Source: Parcubacteria group bacterium (lineage in GTDB: Bacteria > Patescibacteriota > Minisyncoccia > UBA6257). From it: 64,000 nt of DNA. The stretch covers positions 1-64,000 of the forward strand of contig JAAZNP010000004.1 in the NCBI GenBank assembly GCA_012798235.1, read 5' to 3'. Positions 1 to 7,938 of this stretch are shown piece after piece. The notes under the pieces were generated by a model that made no database searches, was not told where the DNA came from, and saw nothing but the letters and a program-made list of their open reading frames with translations. Numbering within the stretch: the first letter of the stretch is position 1; every line of letters begins with the position of its first letter. The translations under genes and the position numbers were made by a program.

Positions 1-46
1 AGCGGTGGAGTACAGTTTGGCTAACATAGATGACCCACCGCTTTTT
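1..46 (+). terminator. Hairpin with T-run at the window edge
   Basis: An 8 bp inverted repeat (AGCGGTGG at 1-8, CCACCGCT at 35-42) encloses a 26 nt loop and is followed by five Ts. It fits an intrinsic terminator for a plus-strand gene lying before the window. The long loop makes this uncertain. Confidence 0.4.
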
Positions 47-64
47 AATTAATTTTTTAATTTT

Positions 65-448
65 TTATGATTTTTTATTAGCGCAAGATAAACAAAGCTT
101 GGCTGCCGGATTAGCTTTTAATCGTTCCAGTTCAATTTCCCCTTGGCATTTTTCACATTTGCCATAGGTATTATCATTTTTTTTGATTTTTTCTAAAGCC
201 TCACCTACTTCTTTTAGGCGCAATTCTAGAGCGTGTTCTACTGCTAAAAGATTACCATAACTATCAATTTCTGTGGCATGCTCATCAGGAGCTGAAGATC
301 TCGAAGCAACGTCAAATTCAGGAAAACGAGTATCATAATCATAAGGAACTTTCTTGTCTTTGTCAGCAAATTTTAATAAGTCCTTCTCCAAAAGGATTTT
401 TTCGGCTTCCAGCTTCTTTTTTAATTCATTAAGGAGTTTCTTTTCCAT
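65..448 (-). CDS. TraR/DksA-family C4 zinc-finger protein
   Basis: A 127 aa protein with a long charged, helical N-terminal part (about residues 1-90) and a C-terminal zinc finger formed by Cys98, Cys101, Cys119 and Cys122. This is the layout of the TraR/DksA family, whose members bind RNA polymerase through the secondary channel and modulate initiation, often with ppGpp. The coiled-coil tip has no clear DxxDxA motif, so strict DksA function is not assured. A promoter at 461-489 would start transcription only about 6 nt before the ATG. It is divergent from tRNA-Gly. Confidence 0.85.
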   Translation of the reverse strand: MEKKLLNELKKKLEAEKILLEKDLLKFADKDKKVPYDYDTRFPEFDVASRSSAPDEHATEIDSYGNLLAVEHALELRLKEVGEALEKIKKNDNTYGKCEKCQGEIELERLKANPAAKLCLSCANKKS

Positions 449-460
449 AAGATTATTATT

Positions 461-489
461 ATCTTAAAAGGATTTTTGAAAAAAGTCAA
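461..489 (-). promoter_or_regulatory. Promoter of the DksA-like gene
   Basis: Read on the minus strand, TTGACT (484-489) and TAAGAT (461-466) are separated by 17 bp. The expected start site is about 6 nt upstream of the ATG at 448, giving an almost leaderless mRNA. The -35 box lies back-to-back with that of the tRNA-Gly promoter. Confidence 0.6.
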
Positions 490-498
490 TCCTTAGCG

Positions 499-527
499 TT
501 GACGATTTGCTAAAATATTGATATGAT
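499..527 (+). promoter_or_regulatory. Promoter of tRNA-Gly(GCC)
   Basis: TTGACG (499-504) and TATGAT (522-527) are spaced by 17 bp. The predicted start lies a few bases before the tRNA at 541. Confidence 0.65.
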
Positions 528-540
528 AGAAATTACTAAA

Positions 541-612
<72 letters not shown>

Positions 613-620
613 CTGAAGAA

Positions 621-646
621 AAAATCCGCCCTGAGGCGGATTTTTT
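621..646. terminator. Bidirectional terminator between tRNA-Gly and the coiled-coil operon
   Basis: AAAATCCGCC (621-630) pairs with GGCGGATTTT (635-644) around a 4 nt loop, with A- and T-runs on both sides. It can stop transcription from the tRNA and from the converging minus-strand operon. Confidence 0.85.
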
Positions 647-896
647 ATTTAGTTTCGGCGATTATCTTTTTTGCTTCCTCGATCATTATCTTTTGCAAAT
701 CTCCTAGATATTTGTTTAAAAAATCTGCTTTTTCCTGCTCTACCCCTTCGCTAAAAACCTGAGCCATTTTGGTTTTATTTTCTTCAGAGAGATTTTGATA
801 AAATCTCATTAAAGACTTCTCTAAAATAAGGTCCGAAAACTCATTAGCTACGTTTTTTAATTCCTCCGGCAAAAGATTTAAAAGATTTTGGCCCAT
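645..896 (-). CDS. Small hypothetical helical protein (last gene of a three-gene operon)
   Basis: An 83 aa acidic protein predicted to be all helix, with no transmembrane segment and no motif I recognise. It begins 11 bp after the stop of the 292 aa membrane-anchored gene and ends inside the bidirectional terminator, as expected for the last gene of an operon. Codon use matches the neighbours and there is no competing ORF, so it is probably real. Function unknown. Confidence 0.6.
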   Translation of the reverse strand: MGQNLLNLLPEELKNVANEFSDLILEKSLMRFYQNLSEENKTKMAQVFSEGVEQEKADFLNKYLGDLQKIMIEEAKKIIAETK

Positions 897-907
897 GAAA
901 TTGTTAA

Positions 908-1786
908 TTATTTTTTCTTTCCTCCACCACCCTCTAAATCAAACCCTGTTGCTTTTTCTAAAAGTTTAAATTCGCTTAAGAAAATAAGGATGAGAAACAT
1001 TAAAAGAGAGAAAGCTGCAATACTGCCAACAGTGCCCCAGCCACCCATTTTGTTAAAAATTGAATCTTTGCCTTTTTTCTCTTCCTTTTTAATAAATTCT
1101 TGAGCTTGTTTCACGGCTTCTGGAGGAGGTGGTTCTTTCTCCTTCATTTGAGAGATACCATTAATAAATTCTCTCAATTTATTTTTGTCTTTTATTAATT
1201 CTGGAAGAGATATTTTTTCTGAGGAACTTTTTGCTAGTTTTGCTAACTTTTTAGCATAATCATTTAATAATTCAATTTTGTCTTTTGGATCTAATTCTTT
1301 TTGGTTAATAACTACCTCGGCATTCCTAATAATACTCAATATATTTTGTTCGAGATTTAATTGCTCTGACGTTTGCTCTTGCTTATCGAAGACAAGATGA
1401 TATGCTTGAAGCTTATTTCTGACTGCTGTCTGATAATTTCGAAGATATTCTAAACCGCCTTTTGGTAGATTTGTTGGATTTTTTTCAGCTTCCTCTATCT
1501 GTTTAGAAATTTCACCTAATTTATTGCCCAAATTAGTCATTAAGGCATCTTGTTTTTCTTGGGAAAGATGAATAAAATCTGTTTGGTTCCTTTCTTGCCA
1601 AACCCGAAATTCTTCAGGTGTTAACTCTTTGCTAAAAAATTCAGTATCTTGTGCTAATTGTTCCGCTAAAAATTGTTCCACCTCATCTTTGAGTTTTTCT
1701 TCTGAGGTTTGCTGCTCTTTTTTATTTTTCTCCGGTTCGCTGTCAGTATCATCAGCAGAAAAATATTTGGGATTTTCAATAGGCAT
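908..1786 (-). CDS. Hypothetical coiled-coil protein with C-terminal membrane anchor
   Basis: A 292 aa protein with an acidic, Glu/Lys/Gln-rich helical body over residues 1-250 and no signal peptide. One hydrophobic segment lies near residues 252-272, followed by a short tail ending in a Gly run and Lys residues. This is a tail-anchored layout: the large domain should stay in the cytoplasm. Short helical proteins flank it at 8 bp (upstream) and 11 bp (downstream), suggesting a complex. No family recognised. Confidence 0.7.
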   Translation of the reverse strand: MPIENPKYFSADDTDSEPEKNKKEQQTSEEKLKDEVEQFLAEQLAQDTEFFSKELTPEEFRVWQERNQTDFIHLSQEKQDALMTNLGNKLGEISKQIEEAEKNPTNLPKGGLEYLRNYQTAVRNKLQAYHLVFDKQEQTSEQLNLEQNILSIIRNAEVVINQKELDPKDKIELLNDYAKKLAKLAKSSSEKISLPELIKDKNKLREFINGISQMKEKEPPPPEAVKQAQEFIKKEEKKGKDSIFNKMGGWGTVGSIAAFSLLMFLILIFLSEFKLLEKATGFDLEGGGGKKK

Positions 1787-1794
1787 AAAATACT

Positions 1795-2007
1795 TTAAGA
1801 ATTTTCTAATTTTTCTATATCTCTATTTAAATTTGCGATATCATTTTCCAAAGATTCAATTATTTTATCATCTTCTTCTGATAATCCTTTTCTGGGCAGT
1901 AATTCTTCGTACTGTTGCTTTAATGTTGCTAATCTTTTTTTCATTATTTCTAATTCTGATTCTTCTTCGCCCTCAAATTGATTAGGAATGTTTTCTGGGT
2001 TAGGCAT
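1795..2007 (-). CDS. Small coiled-coil protein (first gene of the three-gene operon)
   Basis: A 70 aa, strongly acidic protein whose heptad-like Leu/Ile spacing from about residue 18 to the end predicts one long coiled coil. It is 8 bp from the following 292 aa gene, so the two are likely co-translated and may interact. It starts 27 bp after the clpP stop and may therefore be read from the clpP promoter. No known family. Confidence 0.6.
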   Translation of the reverse strand: MPNPENIPNQFEGEEESELEIMKKRLATLKQQYEELLPRKGLSEEDDKIIESLENDIANLNRDIEKLENS

Positions 2008-2034
2008 AGATTGTTATATTTTATTTAAAATTTT

Positions 2035-2640
2035 TTATTTTTTTGTTTTGATAATTTCATCAACCAAGCCATATTTTTTAGCTTCTTCGGGACTTAACCA
2101 AAAATCGCGATCAGTATCTTTCTCCACTTTAGAAATTGGTTGGCCCGAATGCTTGGAAAGAATCTGATTTAATTGGGTTTTGACACGCACGATTTGCTTG
2201 GCGGCAATTTCTATTTCTGTGGCTTGGCCTTCAGCCCCACCCATTACTTGGTGCAGCAAGATTTCTGAATTAGGCAAGGCAAATCTTTTGCCCTTTTTGC
2301 CAGCGGCTAAAAGCACTGCTGCTCCCGAGGCAGCCATGCCCATGCAAAAAGTAGCCACATCTGGTTTTACGTATTGCATGGTATCATAAATAGCTAACGT
2401 AGCAGTAACTGAGCCACCAGGTGAATTGATATACAAAAGTATGTCTTTTTTAGGATCCTCGTGTTCTAAAAAGAGCAATTGGGCAATAATGGTATTGGCT
2501 AAGGCATCATCAATTGGTCCGCCTAAAAAGACGATCCTTTCCTTTAAAAGCCGGGAATAGATATCATAAACCCTTTCGCCAATATTGGATTTTTCAATAA
2601 CTGTAGGCACTAAAACCATATTGTTATGTTCTGTATCCAT
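2035..2640 (-). CDS. clpP: ATP-dependent Clp protease proteolytic subunit
   Basis: A 201 aa serine peptidase of family S14, the tetradecameric proteolytic chamber that works with ClpX/ClpA/ClpC ATPases. The catalytic triad is visible: Ser105 in GMAASGAA, His130 in LLHQVMGG and Asp179 in DRDFWLS. The oligomerisation and substrate-channel region (INSPGGSV, residues 71-78) is intact and the length is normal. A consensus promoter lies at 2673-2701. No Clp ATPase gene is in the window. Confidence 0.96.
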   Translation of the reverse strand: MDTEHNNMVLVPTVIEKSNIGERVYDIYSRLLKERIVFLGGPIDDALANTIIAQLLFLEHEDPKKDILLYINSPGGSVTATLAIYDTMQYVKPDVATFCMGMAASGAAVLLAAGKKGKRFALPNSEILLHQVMGGAEGQATEIEIAAKQIVRVKTQLNQILSKHSGQPISKVEKDTDRDFWLSPEEAKKYGLVDEIIKTKK

Positions 2641-2672
2641 ATTGTAGCTGAAATTAAGTTTTAATTATTTAT

Positions 2673-2701
2673 ATAATAAATCTTATTTTTCAATAAGTCA
2701 A
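2673..2701 (-). promoter_or_regulatory. Promoter of clpP
   Basis: On the minus strand TTGACT (2696-2701) and TATTAT (2673-2678) are 17 bp apart. The expected start is about 25 nt upstream of the clpP ATG. No CIRCE or CtsR-like operator was noticed. Confidence 0.65.
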
Positions 2702-2724
2702 TCTTTTATTTTCTGTTTTTTTAT

Positions 2725-2733
2725 TGGTATAAT
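2725..2733 (+). promoter_or_regulatory. Extended -10 promoter of the glycosyltransferase operon
   Basis: TGG directly precedes TATAAT (2728-2733), an extended -10 element, with no convincing -35 box. The predicted start at about 2740 leaves an 8 nt leader before the ATG at 2748. Confidence 0.5.
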
Positions 2734-2747
2734 ATGAAGAATGTTTT

Positions 2748-3434
2748 ATGCCAAAGTTTTCTTTAATTATCCCTACCTATAATCGTCCCAAGATTCTAAT
2801 AGATAATTTAAAAAAACTTCGTTTTGATTTTCCTGAAGCAGAAATTATTGTTGTTGATGACGGAAGTCAAACAGAAATTTTACCAGAGATAAAAAAAGAA
2901 TTTGGTGGCGCAATTATTTATATTAAAAATGAAAAAAACTTAGGCAAGGGCGCGAGTTTAAGAAAGGGGTTTTTAATGGCTCAAGGTGATTATTTAATTT
3001 TTACTGATGACGATTTGCCTTATGGTACCCCTATTATTAAATTAATTTTAGAGCAGTTAAATGAGGGGCACTCTATTGTTATTGGCCAACGTGATTTTTT
3101 TAGCGACTCTTTTTTTAAAAAATTAGGACGTTTAACTTTTAATGCGATATTCAAACCGCTTTTAGGCATCAAAATTAAAGACACGCAAGCAGGGATTAAA
3201 GGGTTTAAAGTCGATGTTGGTAAAAAGCTTTTTCAATTAAGTTTTACTAATCGTTTTGCCATTGATTTAGAAATTCTGTATTTAGCGCAGAAATTTAATA
3301 TTCCTATTTCTACTATTTTTGTACAAACCCCTCAACAACAGTTGACTACTTTTTCCTGGTTAGACACTTTGAATATCGCCCTTGATGTTTTTAAAATAAT
3401 ATTTCACCATTATGAAAAAAACGCTTTTCATTGA
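2748..3434 (+). CDS. Family 2 glycosyltransferase, polyprenyl-phosphate hexosyl synthase type
   Basis: A 228 aa GT-A fold enzyme. It has the nucleotide-binding VVDDGS motif (Asp37-Asp38), the metal-binding TDDDL motif (Asp87-89) and the family motif GxKGFK after the DTQAG segment. These match DPM1/Alg5-like synthases that load a sugar onto a polyprenyl phosphate at the inner membrane face. There is no transmembrane helix. The next gene, a multispanning membrane protein, overlaps by 23 bp and could be the GT-C enzyme using the lipid-linked sugar. Confidence 0.85.
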   Translation: MPKFSLIIPTYNRPKILIDNLKKLRFDFPEAEIIVVDDGSQTEILPEIKKEFGGAIIYIKNEKNLGKGASLRKGFLMAQGDYLIFTDDDLPYGTPIIKLILEQLNEGHSIVIGQRDFFSDSFFKKLGRLTFNAIFKPLLGIKIKDTQAGIKGFKVDVGKKLFQLSFTNRFAIDLEILYLAQKFNIPISTIFVQTPQQQLTTFSWLDTLNIALDVFKIIFHHYEKNAFH

Positions 3435-5526
3435 GATTATTGTTACTTTAATTATTTTTGCCTTAATTTATGGTTTTTTAGGTCAGCATATTCCTTGGCA
3501 ATATGTTTTAAAAAATACTATTATTTCTGGTGGCGATACTGGTTCGCATAATTATGTTGCTTGGTATAGTCATGAAATTTTCCCAAAACTAAAATGGTGG
3601 TCACCCGATTGGTATGCTGGTTTCCCGTTTTTGTATTTTTATCCCCCTTTTCTTTATTATCTGACTGATATTTTGAGCGCGCTTATTCCATTTAATATCG
3701 CTTTTAAATTAATTACTTTATTAGGCACTTTTTTGTTACCCTTGGCTATTTATTTATTTTTAAAATTATTAAAATTCGAGTTTCCTATTCCTGCAATTGG
3801 TTCTCTTTTTAGCCTTGGCTTGCTGTTTTTAGAAAAATTCTCTATCTACGGCGCTAATTTGCCTAGCACTTTAGCTGGCGAATTTTCTTATGCTTTTTGT
3901 TTTGCTTTATTTTTTATTTTTTTTGGTTTTCTGTATCGAGATTTAAAGAATAATAAAGTTTCAGGTATTCCTATTTTATTTTTAGCTTTAATGGCTATTA
4001 GCCATCCTTTTGCAGTTATTGTTAGTGTTTTAGTAGCCGTGCTTCTTTTAATTTCATCTCTAATAACACGAAAATTTAAAAGTATTTTCTCGAAAATACT
4101 CATTACTTATGGTTTGGGGTTTGGTTTAAGTGCTTTTTGGTCTTTGCCCTTTTTATTTCTTTTAGGTTATACCTCAAAAATGACCTGGACTAAAGTAATT
4201 AATTTTAAGGAGATGTTTCCTCCGACTTTATATCCCTTATTAATTATTGCAATTATTGGTTTAATCTATGGTTTTTGGAAAAGAAAAAAGGAAATCCTTT
4301 ATGTGCTATTAATCATTATTGCCAGCACTATCCCTTATTTTCTACTTAATCATTCGAGTATTTGGAATACTCGCTTTTTACCTTTTGTTATTATCGGCTA
4401 TATTATTTTGGCTGCGATGGGATTAGGCTTTTTTATTAACGATTTTAGTAATCTTGTTTTTCGTTTCAAAAATTCAGAAAAAAAATTAATTTTTAATTAT
4501 TTGTTAAGGTCATTAATCACGATTGCCTTTGCCAGTATTTTTATTTTTGTTTATTTACCAAAAACTATTACCTACATTGATTTTTGGATGGAATGGAATT
4601 ATAAAGGGTTTGAATCAAAAAATGAATGGTCAAAATTAGTGGCATTAAGCGATTATCTTAAAGCGCTGCCTTATGGACGCGTGATGTGGGAGTACCGTGG
4701 CGATTATGATAAATTTGGCACTCCCCGGGTGCTAGAAAATTTGCCTATTTGGACAGGAAAGCCAACTTTTGAAGGGTTATTAATTGAATCATCAATTTCT
4801 GGTTATTTTCATTTTATTAATCAAGCAGAAACCACTAAAACGCCAACAGCAGCAATTGCGGGGATGAAATATCCTTCTTTTAATTTTGAAAATGGCGTCA
4901 AACACATGCAATTATTCGGAGCTAATTATTTTGTTGCTTATACTCAAGATATTAAAAATTTAGCTGATAAATATTTAATCCATCTTCGAGATGTAAATGA
5001 TTTTTCTATTTATGAAGTTCCTCATTCGGAATTGGTGACTGTTGTTCCAGATATTAATTTAATAAAAAAACAAAAAGGATGGCTGGATCAATCCATTGAG
5101 TGGTATAAGGCAATGGATTTTTCTAACTTTTTAGTTTTCTATCAAAATAATAAGGAGAAAAACGAAATTGATAATACATTAAAACCCAGCTTATTAGTAA
5201 AGCAGCCAATTATGATAAAAGAAATAAAAAAAGATTCTCTAACATTTACTACCGAGAATCTTTATCAACCGCATTTGGTGAAAATAACTTATTTCCCTGG
5301 TTGGAAAGCTACGGGTGCTAAAGGGCCTTATTTGATCAGTCCTTCTTTTATGATGGTGATTCCAACGCAGCAAGAAGTTACTTTAAAATTTGGCTATAAT
5401 TGCTGGGATAAAATAGGAATGGGATTATCAATTATTAGCGCGATTACTGTTGTTTTTCTAATAATTCGAAAACCTTCTCGTTTCTTATCAATCCCGAAGC
5501 GAAAATTTTTAACTCCTCAAGATTGA
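3412..5526 (+). CDS. Multispanning membrane protein, GT-C glycosyltransferase-like
   Basis: A 704 aa protein with about ten to twelve hydrophobic segments in residues 5-380, a soluble extracytoplasmic part (about 400-670) and one more helix near 675-690. The first loop carries GGDTGSHNYVAW, then WWSPDWYAG and a PPF motif, typical of GT-C-type integral membrane glycosyltransferases related to 6-pyruvoyl-tetrahydropterin-synthase-like membrane proteins. Translational coupling to the preceding GT2 gene suggests lipid-linked sugar transfer to a surface glycan or protein. Its 3' end overlaps the tig 3' end by 83 bp on the other strand. Confidence 0.7.
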   Translation: MKKTLFIEIIVTLIIFALIYGFLGQHIPWQYVLKNTIISGGDTGSHNYVAWYSHEIFPKLKWWSPDWYAGFPFLYFYPPFLYYLTDILSALIPFNIAFKLITLLGTFLLPLAIYLFLKLLKFEFPIPAIGSLFSLGLLFLEKFSIYGANLPSTLAGEFSYAFCFALFFIFFGFLYRDLKNNKVSGIPILFLALMAISHPFAVIVSVLVAVLLLISSLITRKFKSIFSKILITYGLGFGLSAFWSLPFLFLLGYTSKMTWTKVINFKEMFPPTLYPLLIIAIIGLIYGFWKRKKEILYVLLIIIASTIPYFLLNHSSIWNTRFLPFVIIGYIILAAMGLGFFINDFSNLVFRFKNSEKKLIFNYLLRSLITIAFASIFIFVYLPKTITYIDFWMEWNYKGFESKNEWSKLVALSDYLKALPYGRVMWEYRGDYDKFGTPRVLENLPIWTGKPTFEGLLIESSISGYFHFINQAETTKTPTAAIAGMKYPSFNFENGVKHMQLFGANYFVAYTQDIKNLADKYLIHLRDVNDFSIYEVPHSELVTVVPDINLIKKQKGWLDQSIEWYKAMDFSNFLVFYQNNKEKNEIDNTLKPSLLVKQPIMIKEIKKDSLTFTTENLYQPHLVKITYFPGWKATGAKGPYLISPSFMMVIPTQQEVTLKFGYNCWDKIGMGLSIISAITVVFLIIRKPSRFLSIPKRKFLTPQD

Positions 5527-6472
5527 TTTTATTTTTGAGCTCAGGGTCAGGTAATTGATTTAAAATTTCGTTGATTTTTTTCTCGATTTCTTCTTCGGTA
5601 ATTTCTATTTTTTCTTGTTCGGCAATTTCTTTTAAAACAAGAGCCATTTTAACTCTTTTTTCAGCCAGAGGGAGAAAATCTTTTAATAGCTCCTCTTCTG
5701 TTTTTTTAATTTGCTTTAAATATTCTTCAAAAGGAAGCTGCATTTCAGCCAAGCGAATTTTAAGTTCCTCCATCATTTTTGATTTTTCAGCCTCAATTAA
5801 AATATCCGGTATTTCTTCTTTGATTTGTTTTATGATTTCTTCCATAACCTCGAGGCGCCAGCGTTCTTTTTCTTTTTCTTGTTTTTCGATGGTTAATCCT
5901 TCTTTAATATTTTTCTTTAATTCTTCAAGCGTTTGGAAATTACCTAAAGATTGAGCAAAAACATCGTCTAAGGGAGGAACTATTTTAGTATTAGTTTTAG
6001 GGTCAGTAGAAGCGCGAGTTTTTTGAAGCCAAGTTAAAGCCTCAGTTACTTCTTCATCAGTTACCGTTATAGGTTGGCGGCTCGTTTGTTTTCCTTGAGC
6101 AACTTGGCGATAATCGGTTAAGGTCAAATGGGGCATCACGGAAATTTCTAGTTTTAATTCCACTAAAGAATTAGGTATTAATTTAGTAATCGAGATTAAG
6201 GGTTGACCCAAAGGTTCAATGTTATTATCGCTAATAATTTGGGAATAAAATTTTTCTAAAGCAAAGAGGGACAGCTTTTCATAAAGTTCTATTGGCGAAA
6301 CATTGCTTTCAACTAAATCTAAAGGAGCCTTGCCCTGACGAAATCCTTTTAAAGTTAAATTTTGACCCAGTTCTTCAAGGGCTTTATTTTTAAAAGGCAA
6401 AAGCTCATTGTTATCAAATGTAACAATAATTTCTACCTTAGATTTTGCTAAAGATTTAATCTTGCTCTTCAT
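5444..6472 (-). CDS. tig: Trigger factor lacking the PPIase domain
   Basis: A 342 aa ribosome-associated chaperone. The N-terminal ribosome-binding domain carries the signature GFRQGKAP (residues 43-50). About residues 140-165 lead directly into the C-terminal chaperone arms, which contain FAQSLGNFQTLEELKKNI. The roughly 90-residue FKBP-type peptidyl-prolyl isomerase domain normally found between them is absent, which explains the short length (usual about 430 aa). The start overlaps the nusA stop by 17 bp, so the two are co-transcribed. Confidence 0.88.
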   Translation of the reverse strand: MKSKIKSLAKSKVEIIVTFDNNELLPFKNKALEELGQNLTLKGFRQGKAPLDLVESNVSPIELYEKLSLFALEKFYSQIISDNNIEPLGQPLISITKLIPNSLVELKLEISVMPHLTLTDYRQVAQGKQTSRQPITVTDEEVTEALTWLQKTRASTDPKTNTKIVPPLDDVFAQSLGNFQTLEELKKNIKEGLTIEKQEKEKERWRLEVMEEIIKQIKEEIPDILIEAEKSKMMEELKIRLAEMQLPFEEYLKQIKKTEEELLKDFLPLAEKRVKMALVLKEIAEQEKIEITEEEIEKKINEILNQLPDPELKNKINLEELKIFASGLIRNEKVFELLEKQQ

Positions 6473-7658
6473 TAATATTATCTAAATTGTTTGAACCTTC
6501 TTGCTTTTCATTAGCTTCGGCTTCAGCGGTGCCACCTTCAATTATTTCTTCAGGGGCAATAGCAGAACGGACATCAATTTTCCAACCAGTTAATTTAGCA
6601 GCCAAGCGAACATTCTGACCATTTTTGCCAATAGCTAAAGAAATTTGTTCTGGAGGTACGAAGACTCTTACTTCTCTTCTTTCGGGAATGACCTCAGTTT
6701 CTTTTACTTGTGCCGGACCAAGAGCGTCAGCGACATATTTGGCTGGTTCTTCAGAAAAAGGAATAATATCAATACGTTCGCCATTTAATTCATCAATAAT
6801 AGTGGCTACACGAGTTCCTTTTTGCCCCACACAAGAACCAACAGGATCAATATTTTCTTCATTAGAACTTACAGCAATTTTTGTGCGATTACCTGGTTCC
6901 CGGCTAATAGATTTTATTTCTACAACACCTTCAGCGATTTCTGGGACTTCGGTTTCAAAAAGTTTGGAAACAAATTTTGGATGAGCTCGGGATAAAATAA
7001 TTACTGGGCCGTGCCCTTTATCTTCTAAGCGCAAAACATAAAACTTTTTTCTTTCCCCAATTTTATAATGTTCTCCAGGAATGCCTTCATTAGGAAACAA
7101 AACACCAAAAGTTTTTCCCAAATCAACATAGATTACTTTTTTCTCAATTCTTTGAATCGTACCACTAACCACTTTTTCTTCTTTATCTTTAAATTCTGAA
7201 ATGATGGTTTCTTTTTCTAATTCGTGTAATTTTTGCAAAATTACTTGTTTGGCTGTTTGAGCGGCAATACGGCTAAAATCCTCCTTTACTTCTAAGGGAT
7301 AAATTATTTCTTCACCGGGTTTAATTTTGGAATTGATCTTGAGAGCTTCTTCTAATAAAATATGTTTTTCCGGATTGAATTTTATTTTTTTGTTTTCGTT
7401 ATTTTCAGCAATCTCTTCTGCCTCTTCCTCGGGATTTAAAATTTCTGATGGGTCAACTACAATTTTAACTTGCCAGAATTTTGTTTCTCCGGTTTCGGGA
7501 TTAATTTTTGCTTTAACAATTTGCGCCTTTTTACCGTATTCTTTTTTATAAGCAGCAGCTAAAGCAGCTTCTACTGCTTCTAAAATTTTTTCTTCTGGTA
7601 ATCCTCGGTCTTCAGATATCTGACGGATTAAAGGATTTAATAATTTTAAATCAATCAT
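6456..7658 (-). CDS. nusA: Transcription termination/antitermination factor NusA
   Basis: A 400 aa RNA polymerase-binding factor. The N-terminal domain (1-140) begins LNPLIRQISEDRGL, followed by an S1 domain (about 160-225; GTIQRIEKKVIYVDLG) and two KH domains with GSCVGQKGTR and AIGKNGQNVRLA. An acidic tail replaces the AR repeats of enterobacterial NusA. A consensus promoter lies at 7702-7729, and a strong hairpin at 7670-7691 would sit at the very 5' end of the mRNA. Confidence 0.95.
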   Translation of the reverse strand: MIDLKLLNPLIRQISEDRGLPEEKILEAVEAALAAAYKKEYGKKAQIVKAKINPETGETKFWQVKIVVDPSEILNPEEEAEEIAENNENKKIKFNPEKHILLEEALKINSKIKPGEEIIYPLEVKEDFSRIAAQTAKQVILQKLHELEKETIISEFKDKEEKVVSGTIQRIEKKVIYVDLGKTFGVLFPNEGIPGEHYKIGERKKFYVLRLEDKGHGPVIILSRAHPKFVSKLFETEVPEIAEGVVEIKSISREPGNRTKIAVSSNEENIDPVGSCVGQKGTRVATIIDELNGERIDIIPFSEEPAKYVADALGPAQVKETEVIPERREVRVFVPPEQISLAIGKNGQNVRLAAKLTGWKIDVRSAIAPEEIIEGGTAEAEANEKQEGSNNLDNINEEQD

Positions 7659-7669
7659 ATTTTTTAAAT

Positions 7670-7691
7670 AAAGATCGCGGACGCGATCTTT
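7670..7691. promoter_or_regulatory. Palindromic hairpin in the nusA leader
   Basis: AAAGATCGCG (7670-7679) and CGCGATCTTT (7682-7691) form a 10 bp perfect inverted repeat with a 2 nt spacer. On the minus strand it begins about 4 nt after the predicted nusA start site and is not followed by a T-run. It looks like a 5'-terminal mRNA stem or protein-binding palindrome, not a terminator. Confidence 0.6.
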
Positions 7692-7701
7692 CTAATTGTT
7701 T

Positions 7702-7729
7702 ATTATAGCAAATGTGCTTTAAAAGTCAA
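7702..7729 (-). promoter_or_regulatory. Promoter of nusA-tig
   Basis: On the minus strand TTGACT (7724-7729) is followed after 16 bp by TATAAT (7702-7707), preceded by TGC (extended -10). The -35 box directly touches the end of the TIR element at 7730 and includes its flanking TCAA (TTGA on this strand). Confidence 0.75.
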
Positions 7730-7858
7730 CCCCCTCACTTGGAAAAGATTTGCTATCGCAAAATTAGCTATAGAGAAACCATTATATTAGAAGATAAAAT
7801 TTTCTTTTAAAACTCATTTGATTTTATGAAATAAAATTTATCTTTTCCAAGTGAGGGG
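7730..7858. repeat. TIR element copy 1 (MITE-like), inverted orientation
   Basis: A 129 bp non-coding element bounded by inverted repeats: CCCCTCACTTGGAAAAGAT at 7731-7749 and its exact complement at 7840-7858. TCAA flanks both sides (7726-7729 and 7859-7862), consistent with a 4 bp target duplication. Its reverse complement aligns with the copies at 16286 and 40775 at both ends, including an internal GCGATAGC hairpin (7750-7760 region). It lies between the nusA promoter and yraN. Confidence 0.85.
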
Positions 7859-7893
7859 TCAAATTGTGGTATTATTTATAGAGAAGATTCGAA

Positions 7894-7911
7894 TATGATA
7901 ATTATATCATA
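7894..7911. promoter_or_regulatory. Inverted repeat upstream of yraN
   Basis: TATGATA (7894-7900) and TATCATA (7905-7911) form a 7-4-7 inverted repeat 28 bp before the yraN ATG. It overlaps the region where a -10 box is expected. It could be an operator or an AT-rich promoter feature. Confidence 0.35.
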
Positions 7912-7938
7912 ATAACATTATTTTGTCAATGAAGGATA

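Noticed and set aside
3412..6472. Frameshift or misassembly explaining the 83 bp tail-to-tail overlap of the GT-C-like gene and tig
   Set aside because: Both reading frames look intact to their stops and both C-termini look natural, so a convergent overlap is the simpler view.
7730..7858. TIR element as an intrinsic terminator
   Set aside because: The stem is far longer than a terminator, has a long structured interior, and is followed by TCAA and not a T-run.
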